Positions 27,321-35,715 of a stretch of DNA of 64,000 nucleotides are shown one piece after another (positions within the stretch are counted from its first letter, which is position 1; the number at the start of each line of letters is the position of its first letter). Source of the stretch: Sphingobium yanoikuyae (lineage in GTDB: Bacteria > Pseudomonadota > Alphaproteobacteria > Sphingomonadales > Sphingomonadaceae); contig NZ_CP053021.1 in NCBI RefSeq assembly GCF_013001025.1, positions 1,426,001 to 1,490,000 of the forward strand, given 5' to 3'. A program made the position numbers and the translations under genes. The notes under the pieces were generated by a model. The model ran no database searches, was not told where the DNA came from, and saw only the letters and a list, made by a program, of their open reading frames with translations.

Positions 27321-28910
27321 ATGAAAATAAATAGAAAAATTGTTCGTTCCCTGCTGCTGCCTGGAGCGGCTCTGGGGCTGTTCCGGCCCGAGATTGTTGC
27401 AGCTGAAACAATATGGATACGCGACGTAACCGTCATCGACGGCACCGGGGCTGCGCCGAAGGCAGGGCAGGACGTGCTCATCGCCGATGGGAAGGTCGCA
27501 GCGGTCGGCACAAAGCTGAAGGCGCCGGCCTCGGCGCGGCAGGTCGACGGCCGCGGGCGCTATCTGCTGCCCGGCTTCATCGACTCCAATGTTCATGCGA
27601 CCGTCTATGGCAATCCGGCGCGCCGCGACACCTCATCGCGTTATGCCGACCGGAACGAGGAACTGGCGCTCGAATTTGCCCAGCGCCAGTTGCGCGCGGG
27701 CGTCACCACCATGCGCGACAGCTATGGCGTGCTGCCGCCGCTGCTGGCGGTGCGCGACCGGATCGCCAGCGGCCAGGCGATCGGCGCGCGCATGCTGGTG
27801 GCGGGCAATATATTGGGCTGGGGTGGGCCATTTTCGCTGACCTATTCGCTGACCGGCGATCGCGACCTGACCCTGTTTCAGGAACAGTGGAACGACATGC
27901 TGGCCCAGGGCATGGGCGAGGAACTGATGGACATGACGCCGGAACAATTGCGGGCCGCCGTCAGCGCCTATCTCGATCGGGGCGTCGATTTCCTCAAATA
28001 TGGCGGCACCAGCCATTTCATGATGCCCTCGCTGATCGGCTTTTCGCCGCGCCAGCAGGCGGTGATCGTGGCGGAGGCGCACAAGCGCGGCAAGATGGCC
28101 GAAACCCATGCCACCAGTTCGGAAGGGCTGCGCCTGGCGGTCGAGGCGGGGATCGACCTGATCCAGCATCCCGAGATATTGAGCCGCGACTATCCCGACG
28201 ATCTGATCGCGCTGATCCTGTCAAAGGGGACGCTGTGCGCGATGCGGTCCAACATGGTCACCGGCGCGGTACGACAGAAGCAGATCGCAAGGCGCGCCAG
28301 GGCGGTGGCGGACATTGCGCAGATGCCGCCGGCGCTGACCAGCACCGAACTGCGTCGCCGGGCGGCGATGCGCGGCGACGATGCGGAGATCGAGCGGCGC
28401 AATGCCGAGCGGCTGGTCGCGGCCGGATGCCCCGTCACGATCGCGACCGACAATTATCTGGGTGATGCGCCCGAATTTCGCCGCGGCCCCAAATCGCCGG
28501 AGCAGGAGCCAGGCGAGGGGAGCCTGCTGGCGATCGAAGGGCTGGTGGAACTGGGCATGACGCCGATGCAGGCGATTGTCGCGGCAACCCGCAACGGCGC
28601 GCAGGCAGCCGGGCGGCTCCAGGATCTGGGCACGGTGGAGCCGGGCAAGATCGCCGACCTGCTGCTGCTGGACGCCGATCCGCTGGCCGACATCCATAAT
28701 ATCCGCCGCCTCGGCCGGCTGTTCGTCGCGGGCAAGGAGGTCGATTTGCAGGCCCTGCCGCAGACGCACCTGTTCGTGGTGGATCAGCCAATGCCCAGAG
28801 GGCGTTGCCTGCCGTCTGCAAGCGGGCAACGCCGGATGTCCGTTCCTCCCCTGCAAGGGGAGGGGGACCGGCGAAGCCGGTGGAGGGGTGTTCCGCTATC
28901 GAACGGGTGA
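27321..28910 (+). CDS. Exported amidohydrolase-family protein with unusual metal motif and tail
   Basis: Protein of 529 residues with an N-terminal signal peptide (about 1-28). The amidohydrolase fold is clear: LLPGFIDSNVHATVYG, then the candidate carboxylated Lys in VDFLKYGGTSH, His in AETHATS, His in LIQHPEIL, Asp in IATDNYLGD, and the C-terminal GTVEPGKIADLLLLDADPL. The first metal motif reads Asn-Val-His instead of His-x-His. The ATG at 27321 follows GGGAG at about nine bases. The last 40 or so residues are encoded by inverted repeats that look intergenic, so the original stop may have been lost. It is probably periplasmic and acts on peptides or N-acyl compounds; the substrate is unknown. 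Confidence 0.78.
   Translation: MKINRKIVRSLLLPGAALGLFRPEIVAAETIWIRDVTVIDGTGAAPKAGQDVLIADGKVAAVGTKLKAPASARQVDGRGRYLLPGFIDSNVHATVYGNPARRDTSSRYADRNEELALEFAQRQLRAGVTTMRDSYGVLPPLLAVRDRIASGQAIGARMLVAGNILGWGGPFSLTYSLTGDRDLTLFQEQWNDMLAQGMGEELMDMTPEQLRAAVSAYLDRGVDFLKYGGTSHFMMPSLIGFSPRQQAVIVAEAHKRGKMAETHATSSEGLRLAVEAGIDLIQHPEILSRDYPDDLIALILSKGTLCAMRSNMVTGAVRQKQIARRARAVADIAQMPPALTSTELRRRAAMRGDDAEIERRNAERLVAAGCPVTIATDNYLGDAPEFRRGPKSPEQEPGEGSLLAIEGLVELGMTPMQAIVAATRNGAQAAGRLQDLGTVEPGKIADLLLLDADPLADIHNIRRLGRLFVAGKEVDLQALPQTHLFVVDQPMPRGRCLPSASGQRRMSVPPLQGEGDRRSRWRGVPLSNG
28801..28890. repeat. Palindromic repeat cluster read through by the amidohydrolase gene
   Basis: There are three consecutive hairpins: GGCGTTGCC/GGCAACGCC (28801-28833), CCTCCCCT/AGGGGAGG (28845-28863), and ACCGGC/GCCGGT (28867-28881) followed by GGAGGGGT. 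The last two together resemble the composite intergenic palindromes widespread in alphaproteobacterial genomes. They sit inside the 3' end of the reading frame. Confidence 0.65.
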
Positions 28911-28921
28911 CGCCCCTCGAT

Positions 28922-28970
28922 CAGGACGGGTGCGGGGGGATAGGAAGACCATCCCCGCGCGCCCGTCCTG
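28922..28970. terminator. Long hairpin between convergent amidohydrolase and S10 peptidase genes
   Basis: Outer arms CAGGACGGG/CCCGTCCTG and inner arms GCGGGG...AT/ATCCCCGC form an interrupted 17-base stem between convergent stops. It is probably a bidirectional terminator. Confidence 0.6.
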
Positions 28971-28974
28971 CCGC

Positions 28975-30531
28975 CTATTCCGTCGCGCTGTCGTAGAAGG
29001 CCAGCAAGTCGCGGCGCAGGCCCTTCATGGACTCCGGGTGGATGTAGATCATGTGCCCGGATTCATAATAGCGATAGCTGATATCGGCCTGCAGCGCCTT
29101 GTCGAGCTGCATATGCTTCAGGTCATATTCGGCGCCGGCAAAGGGCGTCGCCATGTCATAATAGCCGTTGAGCGACAGCACTTTCAGATGGCTGTTGGTG
29201 CGCATCGCGCGGGCCAGGTCCAGCGCGGTGTCGGCCGCCGGCATCGGCCGGCCGCCGCCGCCCGGCGCGCGATGGCGCTGGTCCCAGGCCGGGCTGATCT
29301 CCTTGTAGAAATTCGGGCGGTAGCTGAGCGGCGTCTTGTAGCCGAGCGTGCCGAACAGATAGGAATTGAGCGCCGCGATATAGGCGCCGCTGATCGAGGT
29401 GTCGGCCGCGTCAAATTCGGGATCGGCGGCGCTGTCGTCGACATCGATGCCGACGAAGCGGGAATCCAGCCGTCCGACGGTGCGGCTGCTGTCGCGCATC
29501 AGCTCCTTGCGGAACCGGCCGAGATCGACGCGCAGCTTGTTCTGCAGGATGAAGCCCTTGGACAGGCCGGTATAGGCGGCTAACTGGGTCGCGATCGCAT
29601 CGCGCTCGCCATCGGGCAGGTCGTCGCCCTTGGCCAGTGCGGACAGATAGGGGCCCAGGGCAAAGGCGCGCACTTCGCTCAGGAACGGCTCCAGCGTCGC
29701 CGGTCGGTTGGGCAGGCGGTTATGATACCAGGCGGTGGCGGCATAGCTGGGCAGATAGGTGACGTTGATCTGGTCATAGCCCGGATTGCGGATGCCATAG
29801 TTCAGGATCGACGACAGCAGCACCACGCCGTTCATCTGCACGCCGCGTTCCTGCAGCGTGTTGACCAGGCCCGCCGCTCGCAGCGTGCCATAGCTTTCGC
29901 CGAGCAGGAATTTGGGCGCATTCCAGCGATTGTTGATCGTCAGATAGCGCTGGATGGCGCTGGCAAAGGCGTCGATGTCCGGATCGACGCCCCAGAAATC
30001 CTTGCCCTGTGCCTTGCCGAGCGGACGCGACAGGCCGGTGCCGATCGCGTCGATGAAGACCAGGTCGCTGCGGTCGATCAGGCTGTCGGGATTGGGGCCG
30101 ATGGCGAAGGGGGCGGGGCGAGCGGTGTCGGGCGTCGGCGTATCCACCCGGACGGGGCCAAAGGAGCCGATGTGCAGCCACATGGTCGACGAACCCGGAC
30201 CGCCGTTGAACAGGAAGGTGACGGGGCGTTCCTTCGCGCCCTTGGCCCGATCGGCGACATAGGCGGTGTAGAACATGCTCGCGATTGGTTCGCCGGCATC
30301 GTTGCGGATCGTCAGCGTGCCGGGCGTGGCGGTATAGTGGATCAGCTTGCCGGCGACCGTCACCGACGCGCGGCTGGGCATCGCCTGTTCCTCGACCGGG
30401 GCGACGGCGCTATCGTCCTTCTTGGCCTCTTCCTTCTCCGCCGGGGCAGGCTTGTCGGCGGCGATCGACGGCGCAGCCAGTGCCGTCAGCAGCAGGGGAA
30501 GGGCGGAATATGCGATGTTTTTCGGGATCAT
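28975..30531 (-). CDS. Exported serine carboxypeptidase, S10 family
   Basis: Periplasmic peptidase of 518 residues that should remove C-terminal residues from peptides. A signal peptide spans about 1-24 and a charged KPAPAEKEEAKKDD linker follows. The S10 oxyanion-hole motif FLFNGGPGSSTMW comes next. The catalytic triad is Ser at about 212 in GESYG, Asp at about 457 in NGYYDMATP, and His at about 492 in ESGHMIY. Length suits the bacterial S10 group. It is divergent from an alpha/beta hydrolase gene across a GTATACGAT site, consistent with membership of the hydroxyproline/peptide regulon. Confidence 0.9.
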   Translation of the reverse strand: MIPKNIAYSALPLLLTALAAPSIAADKPAPAEKEEAKKDDSAVAPVEEQAMPSRASVTVAGKLIHYTATPGTLTIRNDAGEPIASMFYTAYVADRAKGAKERPVTFLFNGGPGSSTMWLHIGSFGPVRVDTPTPDTARPAPFAIGPNPDSLIDRSDLVFIDAIGTGLSRPLGKAQGKDFWGVDPDIDAFASAIQRYLTINNRWNAPKFLLGESYGTLRAAGLVNTLQERGVQMNGVVLLSSILNYGIRNPGYDQINVTYLPSYAATAWYHNRLPNRPATLEPFLSEVRAFALGPYLSALAKGDDLPDGERDAIATQLAAYTGLSKGFILQNKLRVDLGRFRKELMRDSSRTVGRLDSRFVGIDVDDSAADPEFDAADTSISGAYIAALNSYLFGTLGYKTPLSYRPNFYKEISPAWDQRHRAPGGGGRPMPAADTALDLARAMRTNSHLKVLSLNGYYDMATPFAGAEYDLKHMQLDKALQADISYRYYESGHMIYIHPESMKGLRRDLLAFYDSATE

Positions 30532-30568
30532 GACTCTGCCTGTTGCCTAAATTTGCGGCGAACCGTAC

Positions 30569-30577
30569 ATCGTATAC
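30569..30577 (-). promoter_or_regulatory. GTATACGAT operator copy 2
   Basis: Exact copy on the minus strand in the 105-base gap between the divergent S10 peptidase and alpha/beta hydrolase genes, so it could control both. Confidence 0.65.
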
Positions 30578-30636
30578 CAAATCTGTCAAATGTGCATATG
30601 CGTCATCTTCGTAAAGTTCCAAGGGAGGACCAGAAC

Positions 30637-31716
30637 ATGAAGAACCGATGGCCCCGGCTCGCCGCCGCTGCCGCACTGTTGCTCGCCACGCCGGCACTGG
30701 CGCAGGGCTTCGATGCCGCGCAGGTCAAGCAGGGCGACCATGTCATCCGCGATTTCGCCTTTCGCTCCGGTGAGAAGCTGCCCGAACTGCGGATGCATTA
30801 TCGCACCATCGGCACGCCGCATCGCGATGCCAAGGGTCGGATCGACAATGCGGTGATGATCCTGCACGGCACTGGCGGATCGGGCGCGCAGTTCCTGCAG
30901 CCGCAATTTGCCGACGAACTTTACGGCCCCGGCCAGCCGCTCGACGTGCGCCGCTATTTCATCATCCTGCCCGACAATATCGGCCATGGCGATTCCTCCA
31001 AGCCCAGCGACGGCCTGCGCATGGCCTTTCCCCATTATGATTATGACGACATGGTCGAGGCGCAGCGCCGCATGCTGGTCGACGGGCTGAAGGTCGATCA
31101 TCTGCGGCTGACCTTCGGCACCTCGATGGGGTGCATGCACATCTTCGTCTGGGGCGAGAAACATCCCGGCTTTGCCAGTGCGCTGATGCCGATGGCGTGC
31201 CAGGCAGCGCCGATCGCCGGGCGCAACCGGATGTGGCGCAAGGCGGCGATGGACGGCATCCGCGCCGATCCCGCCTGGCAGGATGGCAATTACAAGGCGC
31301 AGCCGCTGCTCGGCCTGCGTACCGCATCCAGCCTGTCGCAGATCGCCGGTGCCGCCGCCTGGTACATGCAGGTACAATTCCCCACGCGCGACGCGGTCGA
31401 CGCCTATTGGAAGGAACGGTTCGATCGCGACATCGCCAGCCGCGACGCCAATGATTATCTCTACCAGCTCGATTCCTCGCGCGATTATGATCCGTCCGCC
31501 GATCTGGAGAAGATCAGCGCGCCGATGACCTGGATCAATTCCTCCGACGATTTCATCAATCCGCCGGAAATGGGCATGGCCGAAACGGCGGCCAAGCGCC
31601 TGAAGACCACGCGCTACAAGCTGATCCCCTATTCGCCCGAGACGCGGGGGCATAGCACCCACACTTGGGCGAAATTCTGGAAGGATGAACTGGTCGCGCT
31701 GCTGGCGCGCAGCTGA
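30637..31716 (+). CDS. Exported MetX-like alpha/beta hydrolase
   Basis: Alpha/beta-hydrolase of 359 residues with a signal peptide (about 1-22, AAAAALLLATPALAQ). The order of motifs resembles homoserine O-acetyltransferase relatives: HGTGGSGAQF (oxyanion region), LPDNIGHGDSSKP, nucleophile Ser at about 162 in GTSMGC, Asp in NSSDDFINPP at about 301, and His in RGHSTHTW at about 338. Export argues against a methionine-biosynthetic role. An esterase or amidase acting on imported material is more likely. The ATG is preceded by AAGGGAGG. It shares the divergent promoter with the S10 peptidase. Confidence 0.8.
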   Translation: MKNRWPRLAAAAALLLATPALAQGFDAAQVKQGDHVIRDFAFRSGEKLPELRMHYRTIGTPHRDAKGRIDNAVMILHGTGGSGAQFLQPQFADELYGPGQPLDVRRYFIILPDNIGHGDSSKPSDGLRMAFPHYDYDDMVEAQRRMLVDGLKVDHLRLTFGTSMGCMHIFVWGEKHPGFASALMPMACQAAPIAGRNRMWRKAAMDGIRADPAWQDGNYKAQPLLGLRTASSLSQIAGAAAWYMQVQFPTRDAVDAYWKERFDRDIASRDANDYLYQLDSSRDYDPSADLEKISAPMTWINSSDDFINPPEMGMAETAAKRLKTTRYKLIPYSPETRGHSTHTWAKFWKDELVALLARS

Positions 31717-31747
31717 TCTTTGATGCGCCTGTCGGCGCATGGCGGCT

Positions 31748-31850
31748 CCAGCCCGCTCCCCCGCCCGACCACCCATATATACTGCCGTTGGGTGGCCGGG
31801 TGGGGGAGCGGGCCGGTACGGAATGGAAATGCGCGCTTCCGCGCATTTCC
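31748..31850. repeat. Two large palindromes between convergent genes
   Basis: The first hairpin (about 31748-31815) has arms of roughly 24 bases, GCCCGCTCCCCC... pairing with ...GGGGGAGCGGGC. The second (31825-31850) is a perfect 11-base stem GGAAATGCGCG/CGCGCATTTCC with loop CTTC. They separate the alpha/beta hydrolase from the convergent POT gene and may be terminators or repetitive palindromic elements. Confidence 0.6.
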
Positions 31851-31859
31851 CAAAAGACG

Positions 31860-33362
31860 CTATCGGCCGCCTTGTTGCATGAGGCGGCCGATACGCGGCG
31901 ACACGATCAGGATGATGAGGCCGATCAGCATGGCAAGGCCACCGATCCGGCCATAAGCGGCGAGCACCGTGCTTGCCTGGTCTGCCCCCGCCGATGCGCC
32001 GATGGCGGCGGCGATCACGCCCGACATGAAATTGCCGCCCGCCGTCGCCAGGAACCAGGTGCCCATCATCAGCCCCAGCATATGGGGCGGCGACAGGCGC
32101 GACATCGCTGCCAGCCCGACCGGCGACAGGCACAGTTCGCCCATGGTGTGGAGCAGGTAGAGCAGCAGGATGAAGAGCATCGGCATCTTCGCCCCCGGCA
32201 GCATCATGCCCGCGCCGACCAGCAGCAGGAAACCGGCGCCGACCTGGATGATGGCCAGGCCGAACTTGGCGGGGGCGGACGGCTCCAGCCCGCGCCGGCC
32301 GAGCTTCAGCCATAGCCAGGCGAAGAAGGGCGCGAGCAGGAAGATGGAGAAGGGACCGACCGCCTGGAACAGCGAGGCCGGCACGGTGATGCCGAACATG
32401 GTGCGGTCGACATGCCGATCGATGAACAGGTTGAGCGAGGAGCCGGTCTGTTCGAACAGACCCCAGAAGACGGGCTGCACCACCAGCAGGAAGATCGCCA
32501 CCAGCAACCGCCCGCGCGCTGCGGGATCGAGCTTCAGGCAGGCATAGGCGACCAGGCCGATGCCCATGGCAAAGCCGCTGGCGCTCAGCAGATAGCCGAC
32601 CGTCGCGGGGCTGGCGAGCAGGGCGAGCATCGCCGCGGTGAAGGGCAGGGCGCTGGCATAGAGCCAATATTCGCGGGGGATGCCGAACAGCGGGCTCGCC
32701 AGCCAGGCCGGGTCGGGCGCCTCGCCCTGGCCCTGCAACAATGGCCTGCCCATGACGAAGACGATGATGCCCAGGATCATGCCCAGCGCCGCTGCGCCAA
32801 AGCCCCAGGACCAGCCGATCGTTTCGCCCAGCAGGCCGCAGACGAGCGGGCCGAGTGCGCCGCCAAGGTTAATGCCCATGTAGAAAATGGTGTAGGCCGG
32901 ATCGCGACGCATGTCGTCGCGGGGGTAGAGCTGGCCGACCAGCACCGAGACATTGGCCTTGAGGAAGCCGGTGCCGACCACGATCACCGCCATGCCGGCG
33001 AGAAAGATGCGGGTCGCGCTCTCACGGTCGCCGCCCAGCGCATCGAGGCCGAGCAGGATATGGCCGCAGGCGATGACGATGCCGCCGAACAGCACCGCCT
33101 TGCGCGCGCCGAGGTAGCGATCGGCCAGCCAGCCGCCGACCAGCGGGCTGACGAACACCAGCGCGATATAGGCGCCATAGAGCATGCCCGCGCGCTCGTC
33201 GGAGAAGAGGAACTGCTTGGTCAGGTAGAAGATCAGCAGCGCCCGCATGCCGTAGAAGGAGAAGCGCTCCCACAATTCGGTGAAGAAGAGAATGAACAGG
33301 CCGCGCGGATGGCCGAGGAAGGTGGCGGTGGCGTGATGATCGGCTGGGGGCATGGCGCTCAT
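31860..33362 (-). CDS. POT-family proton-coupled di/tripeptide transporter
   Basis: Inner-membrane MFS protein of 500 residues of the peptide transporter (POT/PTR2) family, importing di- and tripeptides with protons. The ExxERFxYG signature is present as ELWERFSFYGMR near residues 29-40. A second signature is GTGFLKANVSVLVGQLY, with YMGINLGGALGPLVCG after it. About 14 hydrophobic helices are evident. Its ATG overlaps the stop of the upstream NTF2-like gene (ATGA) with no clear ribosome site, suggesting translational coupling. It would feed peptides released by the exported peptidases to the cytosolic M24 enzyme. Confidence 0.92.
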   Translation of the reverse strand: MSAMPPADHHATATFLGHPRGLFILFFTELWERFSFYGMRALLIFYLTKQFLFSDERAGMLYGAYIALVFVSPLVGGWLADRYLGARKAVLFGGIVIACGHILLGLDALGGDRESATRIFLAGMAVIVVGTGFLKANVSVLVGQLYPRDDMRRDPAYTIFYMGINLGGALGPLVCGLLGETIGWSWGFGAAALGMILGIIVFVMGRPLLQGQGEAPDPAWLASPLFGIPREYWLYASALPFTAAMLALLASPATVGYLLSASGFAMGIGLVAYACLKLDPAARGRLLVAIFLLVVQPVFWGLFEQTGSSLNLFIDRHVDRTMFGITVPASLFQAVGPFSIFLLAPFFAWLWLKLGRRGLEPSAPAKFGLAIIQVGAGFLLLVGAGMMLPGAKMPMLFILLLYLLHTMGELCLSPVGLAAMSRLSPPHMLGLMMGTWFLATAGGNFMSGVIAAAIGASAGADQASTVLAAYGRIGGLAMLIGLIILIVSPRIGRLMQQGGR

Positions 33363-33841
33363 TGGCAGTAGGCAGGGTGGGTCGAGTCCGGCTCGAACGC
33401 GGACACATGGTTGAGGGCGATCACCCAGCGGCCCTCGACCTTGCGCATCAGCCGCGTGTTGATGCCGGACTGGCCGGGTTTGGCGGCAAGGTGGAAACGG
33501 CTGATCAACTGGGCCGCATCGGGCGCCAGCATCTCGATCCTGATGTCGCAGAAATGGAGCGTGCCGCGCGTTTCGGGCGAGGCGCCATAGTCGCGGACAT
33601 AATGATCGAGCGTCCCCTGCCAGTCGCGCTGGAACTGGCCGCGCGACACGAAGGTGACGCCGGGGTTGAGGAAGCCCGCCATATAGCCGCGAAAATCACC
33701 CCGGTTCCAGGCAAGCTCCATGTCGGCGATCACCTGCCGGATCGCCGCCTTCTCGGTCTCCACCGAAGGGGGGATCGGCGCGGCGCCCATGCAGAGCGCC
33801 GCGCCGATCAGGGGGAGGAGAATGCGCTTACTGCGCCGCAC
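33359..33841 (-). CDS. Exported NTF2-like (SnoaL/DUF4440) protein
   Basis: About 160 residues. The cone-shaped NTF2-like fold is suggested by AAIRQVIADMELAWNRGDFRGYMAGFLNPGVTF, the start of many DUF4440 proteins, and by the closing pattern VEGRWVIALNHVSAF. A hydrophobic leader (KRILLPLIGAALCMGAAP) implies export. No ATG precedes this leader. The most sensible start is a GTG at 33841 that overlaps the 3' end of the upstream DUF885 gene by 14 bases; a longer frame to 33892 lacks support. Function is unknown. It sits between DUF885 and POT genes in one operon. Confidence 0.6.
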   Translation of the reverse strand: MRRSKRILLPLIGAALCMGAAPIPPSVETEKAAIRQVIADMELAWNRGDFRGYMAGFLNPGVTFVSRGQFQRDWQGTLDHYVRDYGASPETRGTLHFCDIRIEMLAPDAAQLISRFHLAAKPGQSGINTRLMRKVEGRWVIALNHVSAFEPDSTHPAYCQ

Positions 33842-35630
33842 CGGACGCCCCGGCTGCGGCCTTGGCCTTTTCCGCCTGGATGAAGCGGTCAAGCTCCGCC
33901 TCCATCACCGGCAGCGGGACCGATCCCATGGTCAGCAGCGTGTCGTGGAACGGGCGCTGGTCGAACTTGTCGCCCAGTTCCGCCTCGGCCTTGGCGCGCA
34001 TCTTGCGGATCGACAATTCGCCCAGCTTGTAGGCCAGCGCCTGCGCCGGCCAGGCGATATAGCGATCGACCTCATTGGTGATGTCGAGCTTCGCAAGCGC
34101 GGTATGGCTGGCCATATAGTCGATCGCCTGCTGCCGCGTCCAACCCATGGAGTGCATGCCGGTGTCGATCACCAGCCGCACTGCGCGCCACATTTCGAAC
34201 GTCTCGCGGCCGAACTCCTCATAGGGCGTCTCATACATGCCCAGCTTGGTCCCCAGCCATTCGGTATAGAGGCCCCAGCCTTCGCCATAGCCCGAGAAAT
34301 AGGTCTGGCCACGGAAGGCCGGGCGATTGGGGGCTTCCAGCGCATAGGCGGCCTGGAAGCTGTGGCCCGGATTGCATTCGTGCAGCGTCAGCGCGGTCAG
34401 ATTGTAGAGCGGGCGCGAGGGCAGGTCATAGGTGTTCATCAGGCAGGATTCGAGCCCGCCCCGACCCGAGGTATAGATGGGCGCGATCTCGTCCGGCACC
34501 GGCAGGATGGTGAAGCGATAGCGCGGCAAATTGTTGAACGTGTCCTTCAGCTTGCCGTCCATCTTCTTGGTAACATAGGCGGAATAGGAGAGCAGCTCGC
34601 GCGGCGTCTTGGCATAGAATTGCGGATCGGTGCGCATGAATTCCAGGAACTCGGCGAAGCTCCCCTGGAACTTAGCGTCCGCCATCGTCTTCTTCATGTC
34701 CGCGTCGATGCGCGCGACTTCCTTGAGGCCGATCTCGTGGATCTGCTGCGGCGTCAGGTCCAGCGTCGTATATTCGCGGATCTGGTCCTGATAGAAGGCC
34801 TTGCCGTCGGGCAGCGAATAGGCGTCGATCGTCTTGCGCGCCTTGGGCATATATTCGCCGCGCATGAAGGTCAGCAGCTTCTGATAGCTGGGCGCGATGG
34901 CGTCGCGGATCAGTGCCTGGGCCTGTGCCTGCATCGCCTGGCGCTGGTCGGCCGGGATGGTGTCTGGCATCGCGGCGAATGCTTTGTAGAAGGGATTGTC
35001 GGTGCCGGCGGCCAGGAACGGCTCGATCGTCTTGTCACGCCCCTCGATCGACACGCGCGGCACGGTATAGCCGCGCTTCAGGCCCGCCTGCATGTTCGCG
35101 ATCTGCTCGTCGAAATAGCGCGGGATATCCTTCATCCGGCCGAGATAGCGGCGATAATTGTCGGCGCTGGAAAAGGGCGTGCGCGGGTTGAGGCCGGTCC
35201 AGAAGAAGGTATCGCTGTTGAACGGCGCCTCATAGGTCTTGTACTTGATCTTGGTCGCATTCTCCCAGACCGAGGTCTTGAACACCGCCTTGTTGATATA
35301 TTCCTCATGCGACAGTTGCGCGTCGGGGATCTGGTCGAGCTGTTTGAGGATGTCGCTCCAATAGGCATAGCGGCGCTGCTGGGTGGCGGCCGTCACGCTG
35401 GGCAGATGATCGTCGGCGCCGCCTTCGGTCCGGCCGCTGCCGGGCAGCCGGGCAAATTCCTTCTGGCGCCAAGTCCATTCGGCGTCATACAGTGCCTTAA
35501 GCTTCAGGTCGGCGGCGGTCGGTTGTGCGGCCGGTGCGTTGGCGGCCGGCGCCGTCTGGGCGAGGACAACCGGGGCCGTGCCGGCGAGCCAGGCGATGGC
35601 GAGCAAGGATGCGGCATGGGGCATTTTCAT
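33828..35630 (-). CDS. Exported DUF885 family protein, putative metallopeptidase
   Basis: Protein of 600 residues with a signal peptide (about 1-24, ending VVLAQ) and the DUF885 fold. The putative zinc motif HECNPGHSFQ near residue 418, followed by GEGWGLYTEWLG, resembles an HExxxGH gluzincin-like site. Some DUF885 members are dipeptidases or carboxypeptidases, but many are uncharacterised. It is the first gene of a DUF885-NTF2-POT operon whose promoter carries a GTATACGAT site, so a role in trimming peptides before POT import is a reasonable inference. Confidence 0.82.
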   Translation of the reverse strand: MKMPHAASLLAIAWLAGTAPVVLAQTAPAANAPAAQPTAADLKLKALYDAEWTWRQKEFARLPGSGRTEGGADDHLPSVTAATQQRRYAYWSDILKQLDQIPDAQLSHEEYINKAVFKTSVWENATKIKYKTYEAPFNSDTFFWTGLNPRTPFSSADNYRRYLGRMKDIPRYFDEQIANMQAGLKRGYTVPRVSIEGRDKTIEPFLAAGTDNPFYKAFAAMPDTIPADQRQAMQAQAQALIRDAIAPSYQKLLTFMRGEYMPKARKTIDAYSLPDGKAFYQDQIREYTTLDLTPQQIHEIGLKEVARIDADMKKTMADAKFQGSFAEFLEFMRTDPQFYAKTPRELLSYSAYVTKKMDGKLKDTFNNLPRYRFTILPVPDEIAPIYTSGRGGLESCLMNTYDLPSRPLYNLTALTLHECNPGHSFQAAYALEAPNRPAFRGQTYFSGYGEGWGLYTEWLGTKLGMYETPYEEFGRETFEMWRAVRLVIDTGMHSMGWTRQQAIDYMASHTALAKLDITNEVDRYIAWPAQALAYKLGELSIRKMRAKAEAELGDKFDQRPFHDTLLTMGSVPLPVMEAELDRFIQAEKAKAAAGASGAAQ

Positions 35631-35687
35631 GAATGTCTCTCTTCCCTGTTCGGCGAAGCGATCCGGCGCCCCGCTCCTATCAATAAT

Positions 35688-35696
35688 GTATACGAT
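35688..35696 (+). promoter_or_regulatory. GTATACGAT operator copy 3
   Basis: Exact copy within an AT-rich stretch (AATGTATACGATATAC) about 58 bases upstream of the DUF885 start, in the short gap behind the GH127 gene. Confidence 0.65.
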
Positions 35697-35715
35697 ATAC
35701 CTTGATTAAGGCGGG

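Noticed and set aside
30637..31716. Homoserine O-acetyltransferase for methionine synthesis
   Set aside because: The signal peptide and the peptidase neighbourhood argue for an exported hydrolase; resemblance to MetX is at fold and motif level.
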